From NCBI RefSeq assembly GCF_946151055.1, contig NZ_CAMGYZ010000001.1, positions 310,001 to 374,000 on the forward strand: a stretch of 64,000 nucleotides of DNA, written 5' to 3'. Numbering within the stretch: position 1 is the first letter of the stretch; the number at the start of each line of letters is the position of its first letter. This DNA is from Bacillus sp. Marseille-Q3570 (GTDB lineage Bacteria > Bacillota > Bacilli > Bacillales > Fictibacillaceae). Under the pieces are notes generated by a model. That model saw only the letters and a program-made list of their open reading frames with translations. It did no database searches and had not been told where the DNA came from. A program made the translations under genes and the position numbers. Positions 41,268-49,374 of the stretch are shown one piece after another.

Positions 41268-41783
41268 CTATTCCAAAATAAGCTGTTCTTTTGCGATTTG
41301 TTCAAATGGTTTTTTCGTATCGACGATCAGGACTTTGGTACCGAGTGGGACATGATCGTACAACCATTGGATGTCATCCTCAAAAAAACGGACGCAGCCA
41401 GCTGTGATAAAATGGCCGATCGCTTTTGGTGTATTCGTTCCATGAAGACCATATGTTCTTCCATCAGTATCCTTTGCATCAAACCCAATCCACCTAGATC
41501 CTAGAGGATTATCAGGGTCCCCGCCTGGAATGTCCTTTTTGCGGTAATAAGGATCGACAGCCTTGACGATGATGTTGAATTCTCCTTCAGGTGTCAACGC
41601 CTTGGATTTTCCTGTAGCGACACGCCCCGTCTTATCAATTTCTCCCTTGCTGATATAAGCAAAAGTATTATTGGCTTTATTGACGATAACATAAGGGTCC
41701 CCGGGCAAAGGGTTTTCTCCCAGCGGCCAAATCGGTGAAATCATGAAAATAAAAGAAGCTAGAAATAGTGATAGTTGTCCCAT
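41268..41783 (-). CDS. L,D-transpeptidase (YkuD domain), exported
   Basis: About 171 residues. A hydrophobic N-terminal segment (MGQLSLFLASFIFMISPIWP) serves as signal or anchor. A YkuD catalytic domain follows: DPYVIVNKANNTFAYI, ATGKSKALTPEGEFNI, and the active-site block HGTNTPKAIGHFITAGCVRF with catalytic Cys. Such enzymes form 3-3 cross-links or attach groups to peptidoglycan; in Bacillus they often act on the spore cortex. The ATG at 41783 is 8 nt after GGGAGG; upstream in-frame starts overlap that site. It is convergent with the ferredoxin gene, 19 nt apart. Confidence 0.9.
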   Translation of the reverse strand: MGQLSLFLASFIFMISPIWPLGENPLPGDPYVIVNKANNTFAYISKGEIDKTGRVATGKSKALTPEGEFNIIVKAVDPYYRKKDIPGGDPDNPLGSRWIGFDAKDTDGRTYGLHGTNTPKAIGHFITAGCVRFFEDDIQWLYDHVPLGTKVLIVDTKKPFEQIAKEQLILE

Positions 41784-41843
41784 ACCATGATCCTCCCTCA
41801 TCAAACTTTCTTCATTAGTTTGCCAAGAGGGGGACTGGATTAA

Positions 41844-42800
41844 TCACTGATCTCTAGCTTTGAAATATCTTTTTAAAATCAAATATTGTTCCATTTCAAG
41901 TAAAAAATAATGTAGTGAGGACCTGGTTTCAAACTCATCCCGATCCTTAGGAAGATCCATGTTGCGAAAGGTCGTCCTCATTCTCTCAAGCTCATCAAGG
42001 AACCTTTGTGCCGTGTTCCCAGGGTGGATTGCGTCAGCTAAATCATCAAGGAAATCTGCTATCCGGAAGCTTTGGACGTAGGTATGATCCAGTGATGTAA
42101 TGACCGGCATCACCCGACCGAGAATCTCGTACTGCTTTTCCCTCATTTTAAAATAGTTATAGTATTGGTTTTCATGTCTTGTCAGATGGTTTTCGACATC
42201 ACGGAATGCAAGACTTTTCGCCTCTTTAATCAGCCTGTCAACAGTCACGATCTCTTTTCCATCCCAATCGCTTTCCCCTTCTCTCAAAAACCTCGAGAAT
42301 TCTTTGAGGATTTTTTCAAAGTTATTTTCCACGTTCTCTTGGTACTTTTTCAATTGAGATTCCATACTCGGCATATACAAGTTCATCACAAGCGCCATTC
42401 CGATACCGATTATGATGATCGCAAGTTCATTAAGGACGATCGATACAGAAAAATCCTTGATCATGAGGAAATGGAGGATGATGACCACGCTTGTTATCAC
42501 GCCTTCCTTCAATTTGAGCGCAACAAGGGTTGGTATAAAAGCCAGCAGAAGCAGTCCGAGCACGAGCGGATGATAGGAGATTCCTTCAAAAAAGAGGAAT
42601 GCAAAACCAATGCCGATCAAACATGCTGCAAATCGTTCCCATGAACTGACAATCGATTTCTTTTTCGTTACTTTGATGCAGAGAACCGCAAGTATACCCG
42701 CTGATATGTAAAATTCAAGCTGGAAAGCCTGGGCGATTAAAATAGCTAGCGGTGCAGCAATCGCAGTTTTCAACGTACGATAACCAATCGGAAATGACAC
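41844..42800 (-). CDS. YqjA-type membrane protein (aromatic acid exporter/FUSC-like family)
   Basis: A 318-residue membrane protein. Six hydrophobic segments lie in the first about 150 residues (PIGYRTLKTAIAAPLAILIA, LLLLAFIPTLVALKL, IIIIGIGMALVMNLYM), followed by a long cytoplasmic helical domain (about 155-318) with charged coiled-coil character (FEKILKEFSRFLREGESDWD). This is the ArAE_1 plus C-terminal domain layout of YqjA. The substrate is unknown. The start is GTG at 42800 with GGGGGT 7 nt upstream. Its position beside the yqjB/yqjC region fits the conserved order. Confidence 0.85.
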   Translation of the reverse strand: MSFPIGYRTLKTAIAAPLAILIAQAFQLEFYISAGILAVLCIKVTKKKSIVSSWERFAACLIGIGFAFLFFEGISYHPLVLGLLLLAFIPTLVALKLKEGVITSVVIILHFLMIKDFSVSIVLNELAIIIIGIGMALVMNLYMPSMESQLKKYQENVENNFEKILKEFSRFLREGESDWDGKEIVTVDRLIKEAKSLAFRDVENHLTRHENQYYNYFKMREKQYEILGRVMPVITSLDHTYVQSFRIADFLDDLADAIHPGNTAQRFLDELERMRTTFRNMDLPKDRDEFETRSSLHYFLLEMEQYLILKRYFKARDQ

Positions 42801-42948
42801 GGCATAACCCCCTTTCGTTCTGTAGATGTTGTTGATGTATGGAGACCTGCTTTATTGGTTAGAGAGTCATATCCTATTGTAAACCATACCCCTAGTTTTC
42901 GTGAAATAAAGACACCCTATGTAGAGAAAATCGAAGCAGACAGGAGAT

Positions 42949-43863
42949 TTAAAGAAGGAAAGAATCCAGATCGAGGTGGTATTTCCGTTTGCTTTTTTCA
43001 CCACTGATAGAAAGATCAACATTTGTTAGCAATTTCTTTGTAACCCTATTAGAAGATAAGTTAAGGAAGGTTTTTATTTGTCGATTCGAAAAATTCTGGG
43101 TTGATCAGTAGGGCGTAATCTCGAAGTCCAGATAAGTAAGCTTTTTTCGAAGAGGTGTTACATTTTAAACAGACCCATTTCCCCCAAACCCTCTCCATCA
43201 TAAGATATACGGACATTTTACACCTGGATGTAACTCTTCTGGACAAATATCATATTGTTTTGCACATTTGCTCTAAACTCAGTGTGTTTTGATAATAAAC
43301 TATCCGTGATAATATTTCTGTCTTTTTCTGTCAAAGTGTCCTCTAAATATTTGATTCGATTCAATAATTCTTCGCTATGTATAATAAATGGAGCACGTAC
43401 ATATTCAGAAGAGGTTTTTAGTATGGTGTGGGGATTACTGATAACGATTTGAGATTCAATTGGAGGGATTGAAAAGTTATTTTTCCGAAGCCATGAAAGA
43501 AGCTGTTCTTTTTGATTGTATACTTGAATCAGAGGATTCTGGGAATCTTTCTTCTTTCCCATCTTCATTAATACGGGTCATTTGATTGAATTTATCTTCA
43601 AAAAAAAGAGTACCAGAGATGTTTTTTACTTCTAAGAAAAGGAATAAACGGCGGGAGAGAAGTATAATATCCATTTGAAAATAACTATTGCCAGAAGGTA
43701 GCCTAATGTGATGAAAAATAAAATATTTTTCTTGAGGAAGCTTTCGTAAATAAATTAGGGTGTTTTTCGAGTGTCCTGCCAACCAATGCTGACAATTGCT
43801 CAAGATAAAGTGGTAATTGTTTTCCGTGCTTCCTACGGCCAAAATCGAGCATCTATCGGCCAA
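42949..43863 (-). pseudogene. Decayed NERD-domain nuclease-related gene with several frameshifts
   Basis: Fragments in different frames join into one NERD-family protein. The first (43863 to about 43500) carries EKYFIFHHIRLPSGNSYFQM, DIILLSRRLFLFLEVKNISG, the nuclease-related core. The next (about 43550-43215) continues NPLIQVYNQKEQLLSWLRK. A third frame gives RVWGKWVCLKCNTSSKKAYL and SGLRDYALLINPE, the usual zinc-ribbon tail. A fourth ends FLNLSSNRVTKKLLTNVDLS then ISGEKSKRKYHLD. At least three frameshifts and a degraded 5' end show that the gene is dead. No recoding signal is apparent. It lies between yqjA and a tRNA gene. Confidence 0.82.
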
Positions 43864-43914
43864 TCGTCATAGATATGCTTATTACGACAATTTTCGACAG
43901 CTCCGGCACCCACC

Positions 43915-43949
43915 TACTAAAAAAACAAAAAACCCGCTTACGCAGGTTT
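43915..43949 (-). terminator. Terminator after tRNA-Arg
   Basis: Minus-strand AAACCTGC-GTAA-GCGGGTTT stem followed by TTTGTTTTTT, 17 nt after the tRNA CCA end. Confidence 0.85.
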
Positions 43950-43965
43950 GCAATGTTTAGTAGTA

Positions 43966-44040
43966 TGGCGCGCCCACCAGGATTCGAACCCAGAATACGA
44001 GAGCCGAAATCTCGTGTGATATCCATTTCACTATGGACGC
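43966..44040 (-). tRNA. tRNA-Arg(UCG)
   Basis: A 75-nt cloverleaf including an encoded CCA. Acceptor GCGTCCA/TGGGCGC (one G-U), D arm GTGA-AATGGATA-TCAC, anticodon arm CGAGA-TTTCGGC-TCTCG giving anticodon UCG, a 4-nt variable loop, T arm CTGGG-TTCGAAT-CCTGG, discriminator G. It reads CGA codons. It is a solitary gene with its own terminator. Confidence 0.93.
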
Positions 44041-44154
44041 ATTTTTGGACAGGACTTTAGTTTACGGCATATCGCCATCACTGTCAAGACTTGGCCAAGC
44101 CATTGTCTTTAACCAATACGAAATGCCACCGGACAAATGCCGGTGACACGTATC

Positions 44155-44592
44155 TTAACAATGTTCTTTGAATGCATCTTGTAATTTGTGGACTACTTCG
44201 ATCGGTTCAGATCCTTCAATTTCATGACGCTCAACCATAGCCATCAATTTTCCATCCTTCAGCAATGCAAATGAAGGAGATGACGGAGGATATCCTGTAA
44301 AGTAAGATCTCGCTTTTTCAGTCGCAGGCTTATCTTGGCCAGCGAATACCGTCACTGCATGATCGGGTCTAACATCACTTTTATGCAAGGCGTAACCAGC
44401 AGCAGGTCTTGCGATTCCTCCTGCACAACCACAGACGGAGTTCACCAGTACCAGGGTTGTACCTTCTTTACCAAATGCCGCTTCTACCTCTTCTGGGCTC
44501 GTCAATTCAGCAAATCCTGCTTCTTTTGCTTCATTACGTGCAGTCACAACCACATCATTCATGAACATGTTGAAATTCATATTCAATACCAT
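44155..44592 (-). CDS. brxB: BrxA/BrxB-family bacilliredoxin (YqiW)
   Basis: Thiol-disulphide protein that removes bacillithiol from mixed disulphides on proteins after oxidative stress; cytoplasmic. About 145 residues: [20 protein letters not shown] contains the CGC active site, [20 protein letters not shown] and [14 protein letters not shown] follow, and it ends with DAFKEHC, as in YqiW. Several in-frame starts are possible (44592, 44580); I use 44592 because AAAGGG is 5 nt upstream, but alignment to YqiW also allows 44580. The location beside the yqjA group agrees with yqiW in Bacillus subtilis. Confidence 0.93.
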   Translation of the reverse strand: MVLNMNFNMFMNDVVVTARNEAKEAGFAELTSPEEVEAAFGKEGTTLVLVNSVCGCAGGIARPAAGYALHKSDVRPDHAVTVFAGQDKPATEKARSYFTGYPPSSPSFALLKDGKLMAMVERHEIEGSEPIEVVHKLQDAFKEHC

Positions 44593-44667
44593 CCACACCC
44601 TTTCGTAACCTGTTACTTACTATTTTATTCGAAAGTTAGGGTGTATCGCAAATTTACAGATTTACTG

Positions 44668-44730
44668 TAGAAAGTATTTTATACTTTCTTTAAGTGCAAG
44701 AGCAACAAAGTTTGCGAAAACAGCAAAAAA
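44668..44730 (+). repeat. Dispersed hairpin repeat (copy 7, apex and right arm)
   Basis: TTACTGTAGAAAGTATTTTA, TACTTTCTTTAAGTGCAAGA and GCAACAAAGTTTGCGAAAAC. It preserves the complete right arm that shows where copies 1 and 2 were interrupted. The left arm is missing. Confidence 0.8.
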
Positions 44731-44835
44731 AAAGCAAGCACGAGGCTCACTTTAGAAAGGGGGTTAGGGGGTATAGAGGTGTTGTACTATTTATTTACCC
44801 CGTTCCCAAAATTTAAAACTTTTTTCCATAAATTT

Positions 44836-45783
44836 TTATTTGCTATTTAAAGCTTTTTTCAACGTAGATAAATTTTCTTCCATGACGCTGATGTAATCGT
44901 CATTTTGCTCCATCTGTTCTTCAGTAAGTGACTCCAGATTGCTCAAGTATAATGCCTCCGCGTCCACTTCTTTCTGAATCATCTTCGCAACACTTGAGGT
45001 AATGTTCTTTTCATATATGATATAAGGAACATCGTTTTCTTTAGCAAAATCGATTATTGCTTGTGCTTCTTTTTGTGATGGCTCATGTGAAGGTGATGTA
45101 CCAGATACAGAGATTTGCTTGAAACCGTATCTCTTTTCCCAATTTCCGTAAGCACTGTGTGCCACGATGAACTCTTTGCGCTGTGCGTTTTCGGCAAGTT
45201 CCTCAAATTCATGATCAAGTTCTTCCAGGTCACTTTTCAATGCCTTGAAGTTTGCTTCGTATTCTTCTTTGTTGTCAGGTCGTTGCTTGATCATCTCATC
45301 TTTTATCATATGAGCCATCTCGATTGCATAGACAGGATCAAGCCATAGATGAGGATCGATTTCTCCATGTTCATGATCACTGTGCTCGTGGTGCTCATCT
45401 TCATGACTGTTTTCATGGTCTGATTCATTCTCGGTAATATGAGCAGATGCATTCAAAAAGGCAACATTCTGGCTTTCCAAAGATTTTTTCGCTTTTCCGA
45501 CGAACCCCTCGAAACCAGCACCATTATAGATGAGCAAATCAGCTTTAGAAATATGGAGCAGTTCTTTCGTCGTCGGTTCATATGTGTGACCATCTGAGCC
45601 TGGAGGGATGATTGACTCGACCTTTACGGAATCCCCCCCAATTCTTTCCGCAAAATATTGTAAAGGATATATGGATGTATAAATGATAAAATCAGTACCT
45701 TTTTCGCCGTCAATGTTTGATTCCTTTTGACCGCATCCTGAAATGATGAAAACGAACATGAGTAAAAATGAAAGTATCCGCAC
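44836..45783 (-). CDS. Zinc ABC transporter substrate-binding lipoprotein (ZnuA/AdcA-like)
   Basis: A 315-residue lipoprotein with a lipobox at residues 14-17 (ISGC) that delivers Zn(II) to an ABC importer. The A-1 metal-binding fold is visible: YTSIYPLQYFAERIGGD, PPGSDGHTYEPTTKEL (first His), a mobile His/Glu-rich loop near residues 123-141, EIDPHLWLDPVYA (second His), and FIVAHSAYGNWEKRYG (third His). Permease and ATPase genes are not adjacent, so it works with subunits encoded elsewhere. Two near-perfect Zur boxes precede it, supporting zinc rather than manganese. Confidence 0.93.
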   Translation of the reverse strand: MRILSFLLMFVFIISGCGQKESNIDGEKGTDFIIYTSIYPLQYFAERIGGDSVKVESIIPPGSDGHTYEPTTKELLHISKADLLIYNGAGFEGFVGKAKKSLESQNVAFLNASAHITENESDHENSHEDEHHEHSDHEHGEIDPHLWLDPVYAIEMAHMIKDEMIKQRPDNKEEYEANFKALKSDLEELDHEFEELAENAQRKEFIVAHSAYGNWEKRYGFKQISVSGTSPSHEPSQKEAQAIIDFAKENDVPYIIYEKNITSSVAKMIQKEVDAEALYLSNLESLTEEQMEQNDDYISVMEENLSTLKKALNSK

Positions 45784-45797
45784 TGTTGCCGCTCCTT

Positions 45798-45812
45798 TCG
45801 TAATGATTCCGA
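45798..45812. promoter_or_regulatory. Zur box 1
   Basis: TCGTAATGATTCCGA matches the Bacillus Zur motif TCGTAATNATTACGA with one mismatch. It lies 15 nt from the start codon, overlapping the leader of the zinc lipoprotein gene. Confidence 0.75.
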
Positions 45813-45839
45813 TTTATTTTCAGAGCACTATTTATTATA

Positions 45840-45854
45840 TCGTAACCATTACGA
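45840..45854. promoter_or_regulatory. Zur box 2
   Basis: TCGTAACCATTACGA matches the Zur motif with one mismatch and is centred 42 nt upstream of box 1, equal to four helical turns. Confidence 0.8.
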
Positions 45855-45914
45855 TTTTCAACATCTTTATTCTATTTATAGTATAAAAAATCTGTATCGT
45901 TCTCATTCTTACAT

Positions 45915-45966
45915 GAATTAGTTGCGCTTATATTGAAGAAAGTATTTTATACTTTCTTTAAATGTG
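45915..45966 (+). repeat. Dispersed hairpin repeat (copy 8, right part)
   Basis: GAATTAGTTGCGCTTATATT, GAAGAAAGTATTTTATACTT and TCTTTAAATGTG. The CTTGGC module is missing. It lies next to the bkd terminator. Confidence 0.8.
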
Positions 45967-45971
45967 AAAAA

Positions 45972-45999
45972 GAAAACGTGCTGCAATCAGCACGTTTTC
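45972..45999 (-). terminator. Terminator of the bkd operon
   Basis: Perfect 12-bp stem GAAAACGTGCTG/CAGCACGTTTTC with a 4-nt loop, 8 nt after the bkdB stop, followed on the minus strand by TTTTT. Confidence 0.9.
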
Positions 46000-46007
46000 C
46001 CTTTATT

Positions 46008-47342
46008 TTAATAGATTGATGTATTCTCTTTACTTGTGTTTTCGACTATTTCCTTGACACGTGATAGGAATCTTCCGCAAACCAACCCATCCAGAACACG
46101 ATGGTCGAGTGACATACAAAGGTTGACCATATCACGGACTGCGATCATACCGTTATCCATTACAACCGGACGCTTCACAATCGATTCTACTGAGAGGATC
46201 GCGGCTTGAGGATAGTTGATGATCGGTGTTGATTGGATCGAACCGAATGAACCTGTGTTGTTGACAGTGAAAGTTCCACCTTTCATATCATCTCCGGAAA
46301 GCTTGCCGCTACGGACTTTAGAAGCAAGTTCATTAACGTCCTTCGCAATACCTTTCAGGCTCTTCTCATCTGCATTCTTGATGACAGGGACGAAAAGCGA
46401 ATCTTCGGTTGCGACAGCGATGGAAATATTGATCGCTTTCTTCTGAACGATTTTGTCCCCTGCCCACATCGAGTTGATCATCGGGAATTCCTTGAGTGCT
46501 TCGACGACTGCTTTGATAAAGAATGGAAGGAAAGTGATGTTGTATCCTTCTTTTTGCTTGAAGTCGCCTTTCACACTATTACGATATTCAACGAGGTTCG
46601 TTACGTCTACTTCCATCATCATCCATGCATGTGGTGCTTCATGTTTGCTCCGTACCATGTTATCAGCAATCGCACGGCGCACACCACTTACTGGAATTTC
46701 AACATCGCCTTCTTCAACAGGGATGTTCATCGGTTTGGATGCTGCTTTGGTTGTAACAGCTGCAGGCTCTTGTCTCGGTTCCGGCGCTTTTTCAGGTGCT
46801 GGAGCTGCTGCTTCTTTCGGTTTGTCTCCAGCTTTCGGGATTTCACCGGAATCAATCAGCTTTTGAAGATCCTTACGGGTGATGCGTCCTTCTCGTCCAG
46901 TTCCTTCGACTTGCTCAAGGTCGATATCATTTTCTTGTGCTAATCGTAGAACAGCTGGAGAATAACGCGCTTTACCTTCTTTAGGCTGCTTCGGTTTTTC
47001 CTTTTTAGGAGGAGTTTCAGCAGGTTGCTCTTCTGCTGAAGAATCTTCAACAGGGTCGACTTCGGTCGGTACGTTTTCTTTCTCCTTAGCTCCAGCTCCG
47101 CCTTCTGTCTCAATGTAACAGACAAGCTCACCTACCTCGATGGTATCTCCTTCATCAGCTACCAGCTCTTTGATCGTACCTGTATAAGATGATGGGATTT
47201 CAGCGTTGACTTTATCCGTCATGACTTCTGCAATCGGATCGTATTTCTTTACTTCGTCTCCAACTTGAACGAGCCATTTACTGATCGTTCCTTCTGTAAC
47301 ACTCTCACCAAGCTGGGGCATGGATATTTTTTCTGTTGCCAT
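46008..47342 (-). CDS. bkdB: Branched-chain alpha-keto acid dehydrogenase E2, dihydrolipoyl acyltransferase
   Basis: Core of the complex that makes branched acyl-CoA, the primers of iso/anteiso fatty acids. The 444 residues comprise a lipoyl domain (about 3-78; lipoylated Lys in EVMTDKVNAEIPS), an acidic/Pro linker, a peripheral-subunit-binding domain (about 124-160; YSPAVLRLAQENDIDLEQVE), a second Ala/Pro linker and the catalytic domain (about 215-440; GTFTVNNTGSFGSIQSTPII, CMSLDHRVLDG). AAGGAGG precedes the start. It is last in the operon. Confidence 0.96.
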   Translation of the reverse strand: MATEKISMPQLGESVTEGTISKWLVQVGDEVKKYDPIAEVMTDKVNAEIPSSYTGTIKELVADEGDTIEVGELVCYIETEGGAGAKEKENVPTEVDPVEDSSAEEQPAETPPKKEKPKQPKEGKARYSPAVLRLAQENDIDLEQVEGTGREGRITRKDLQKLIDSGEIPKAGDKPKEAAAPAPEKAPEPRQEPAAVTTKAASKPMNIPVEEGDVEIPVSGVRRAIADNMVRSKHEAPHAWMMMEVDVTNLVEYRNSVKGDFKQKEGYNITFLPFFIKAVVEALKEFPMINSMWAGDKIVQKKAINISIAVATEDSLFVPVIKNADEKSLKGIAKDVNELASKVRSGKLSGDDMKGGTFTVNNTGSFGSIQSTPIINYPQAAILSVESIVKRPVVMDNGMIAVRDMVNLCMSLDHRVLDGLVCGRFLSRVKEIVENTSKENTSIY

Positions 47343-47362
47343 TTCGTTTCCCTCCTTGGAGA

Positions 47363-48346
47363 TTAAAATTCCGCTAAGTCGCGCATCGCTTTTTCGACTT
47401 TATCTGGGTTGATCATGAAATATTTTTCCATTGTCGGTGCATAAGGCATTGCCGGCACATCAGGCCCAGCAAGACGCTGGATCGGAGCATCGAGATCGAA
47501 CAGACAATGTTCGCCGATGATCGCTGAAACTTCACTCATGATGCTTCCTTCTTTATTGTCTTCAGTCACCAACAAGACTTTCCCTGTTTTAGATGCTGCT
47601 TCTATGATTGCCTCTTTATCAAGTGGATAAACCGTGCGTAGATCAAGGACATGCGCTGAAATTCCGTCTTTTTCAAGCTTTTCAGCCGCTTGAAGAGCGA
47701 AGTGTACGGACAGTCCGTATGTAATGACTGTGATATCTTCACCTTCACGTTTCACATCAGCTTTACCGATTGGAAGTGTATAGTCATCCTCAGGTACTTC
47801 ACCTTTGATCAGTCGATACGCCCTTTTATGTTCGAAGAAAAGGACTGGATCCTCGTCACGGATAGCTGCTTTCAATAGTCCTTTTACATCATAAGGAGTC
47901 GAAGGCATGACAATCTTTAGACCTGGAACATTCGCGAAAAGCGCTTCAACAGACTGGGAGTGGTAAAGTGCTCCATGGACTCCACCGCCATACGGTGCAC
48001 GGATTGTGATTGGACAATGCCAATCGTTGTTTGAACGATAACGGATTTTAGCAGCCTCAGAAACAATCTGGTTGACTGCAGGCATGATAAAATCAGCAAA
48101 TTGCATCTCAGCAACAGGACGCATACCATACATTGCTGCGCCGATTCCTACTCCTGCGATTGCAGATTCAGCCAAAGGTGTATCGATTACACGATCTTCT
48201 CCAAATTGCTCATAAAGACCAGCAGTTGCACGGAAAACACCGCCACGAACCCCAACGTCTTCTCCAAGTACAAATACTTTTTCATCACGTTCCATTTCTT
48301 CACGCAATGCTTGTGTAACAGCTTCTATATATGAAATTACCGGCAT
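47363..48346 (-). CDS. bkdAB: Branched-chain alpha-keto acid dehydrogenase E1 beta subunit
   Basis: A 327-residue E1 beta chain forming the thiamine-diphosphate decarboxylase with BkdAA. Visible blocks are FVLGEDVGVRGGVFRATAGL, DTPLAESAIAGVGIGAAMYG, MQFADFIMPAVNQIVSEAAK, IRAPYGGGVHGALYHSQSVE and the C-terminal domain with VLLVTEDNKEGSIMSEV. It is 12 nt after bkdAA and 20 nt before bkdB, with TAGGGGGA as ribosome-binding site. It acts on keto acids from Val, Ile and Leu. Confidence 0.96.
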   Translation of the reverse strand: MPVISYIEAVTQALREEMERDEKVFVLGEDVGVRGGVFRATAGLYEQFGEDRVIDTPLAESAIAGVGIGAAMYGMRPVAEMQFADFIMPAVNQIVSEAAKIRYRSNNDWHCPITIRAPYGGGVHGALYHSQSVEALFANVPGLKIVMPSTPYDVKGLLKAAIRDEDPVLFFEHKRAYRLIKGEVPEDDYTLPIGKADVKREGEDITVITYGLSVHFALQAAEKLEKDGISAHVLDLRTVYPLDKEAIIEAASKTGKVLLVTEDNKEGSIMSEVSAIIGEHCLFDLDAPIQRLAGPDVPAMPYAPTMEKYFMINPDKVEKAMRDLAEF

Positions 48347-48358
48347 TTTTTCGTCCCC

Positions 48359-49354
48359 CTATTCCGCATACACGTATTTGAGCGCACTTTCAGCCTCTGC
48401 ATACGGTGCTTCCTCAGCATAGTCCGTAGCTTCATCCACTTCTTTATTAATGCGTTCAGTGATTTCTTTTGCTTTTTCTTCTGTCAAGATTCCGAGTTCT
48501 TCAAGGTACTTTTTGAAGGTGATCAGTGAATCTTTTTGTTTTGCTTCTTCAACTTCTTCACGCTCACGATATGCACGGTCATCATCATCACTTGAGTGAG
48601 GTGTCAAACGGTAAGACACGGTTTCGATCAAGGAAGGACCTTCACCGCGACGGCCGCGTTCAGCAGCTTCCTTAACCGCTTCATAAACAGCCAGTGGGTC
48701 GTTTCCATCTACAGTGACGCCTGGCATACCATAACCGATTGCTCGATCGGATACTTTTTCACAAGCAAGCTGCTTAGAGATCGGAACAGAAATGGCATAC
48801 TTATTGTTCTCACACATGAAAATAACTGGAAGCTTATGTACTCCCGCAAAGTTTGCAGACTCGTGGAAATCACCCTGGTTGGATGATCCTTCACCGAAAG
48901 TAGTGAGCGTCACAAGGTCCTTCCCTTCCATTTTCCCTGCCAATGCAATTCCTACTGCATGTCCGACTTGAGTTGTTACTGGTGAAGAACCTGTAACGAT
49001 GTGGTTTTTCTTTTGTCCAAAGTGTCCAGGCATTTGGCGTCCGCCTGAGTTGGGGTCTTCAGCTTTTGCAAAACCGGATAACATGAGATCACATGCAGTC
49101 ATGCCGAACCAAAGGACCACACCCATATCCCGATAGTAAGGAAGTGCGTAATCCTTTTCTTTGTCGAGTGCCATGGCTGCGCCTACTTGAGCCGCTTCTT
49201 GTCCCTGACACGAAATGACGAAAGGAATCTTACCTGCTCGGTTCAACAGCCACATTCTTTCATCGATTTTTCTTGCCATCAACATCGTTTCATACATCTT
49301 GATTACTTGCTCATCAGATAAACCTAATCTTTCATGACGATTTTCGGCCATCAT
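48359..49354 (-). CDS. bkdAA: Branched-chain alpha-keto acid dehydrogenase E1 alpha subunit
   Basis: A 331-residue E1 alpha chain that binds thiamine diphosphate: the motif runs TFGEGSSNQGDFHESANFAG to CENNKYAISVP. Further blocks are GRQMPGHFGQKKNHIVTGSS, HAVGIALAGK, and the phosphorylation-loop-like LTPHSSDDDDRAYR. It decarboxylates branched-chain keto acids and passes the acyl group to BkdB lipoate. GGAGGG lies 6 nt upstream of the ATG. It is 20 nt after lpdV in the operon. Confidence 0.96.
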   Translation of the reverse strand: MMAENRHERLGLSDEQVIKMYETMLMARKIDERMWLLNRAGKIPFVISCQGQEAAQVGAAMALDKEKDYALPYYRDMGVVLWFGMTACDLMLSGFAKAEDPNSGGRQMPGHFGQKKNHIVTGSSPVTTQVGHAVGIALAGKMEGKDLVTLTTFGEGSSNQGDFHESANFAGVHKLPVIFMCENNKYAISVPISKQLACEKVSDRAIGYGMPGVTVDGNDPLAVYEAVKEAAERGRRGEGPSLIETVSYRLTPHSSDDDDRAYREREEVEEAKQKDSLITFKKYLEELGILTEEKAKEITERINKEVDEATDYAEEAPYAEAESALKYVYAE

Positions 49355-49374
49355 ATTGCCCTCCTTAAAATATC

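Noticed and set aside
43218-43568. Separate small genes in the region upstream of the tRNA
   Set aside because: Translations are consecutive parts of one NERD-family protein in shifted frames, so they are reported as one pseudogene.
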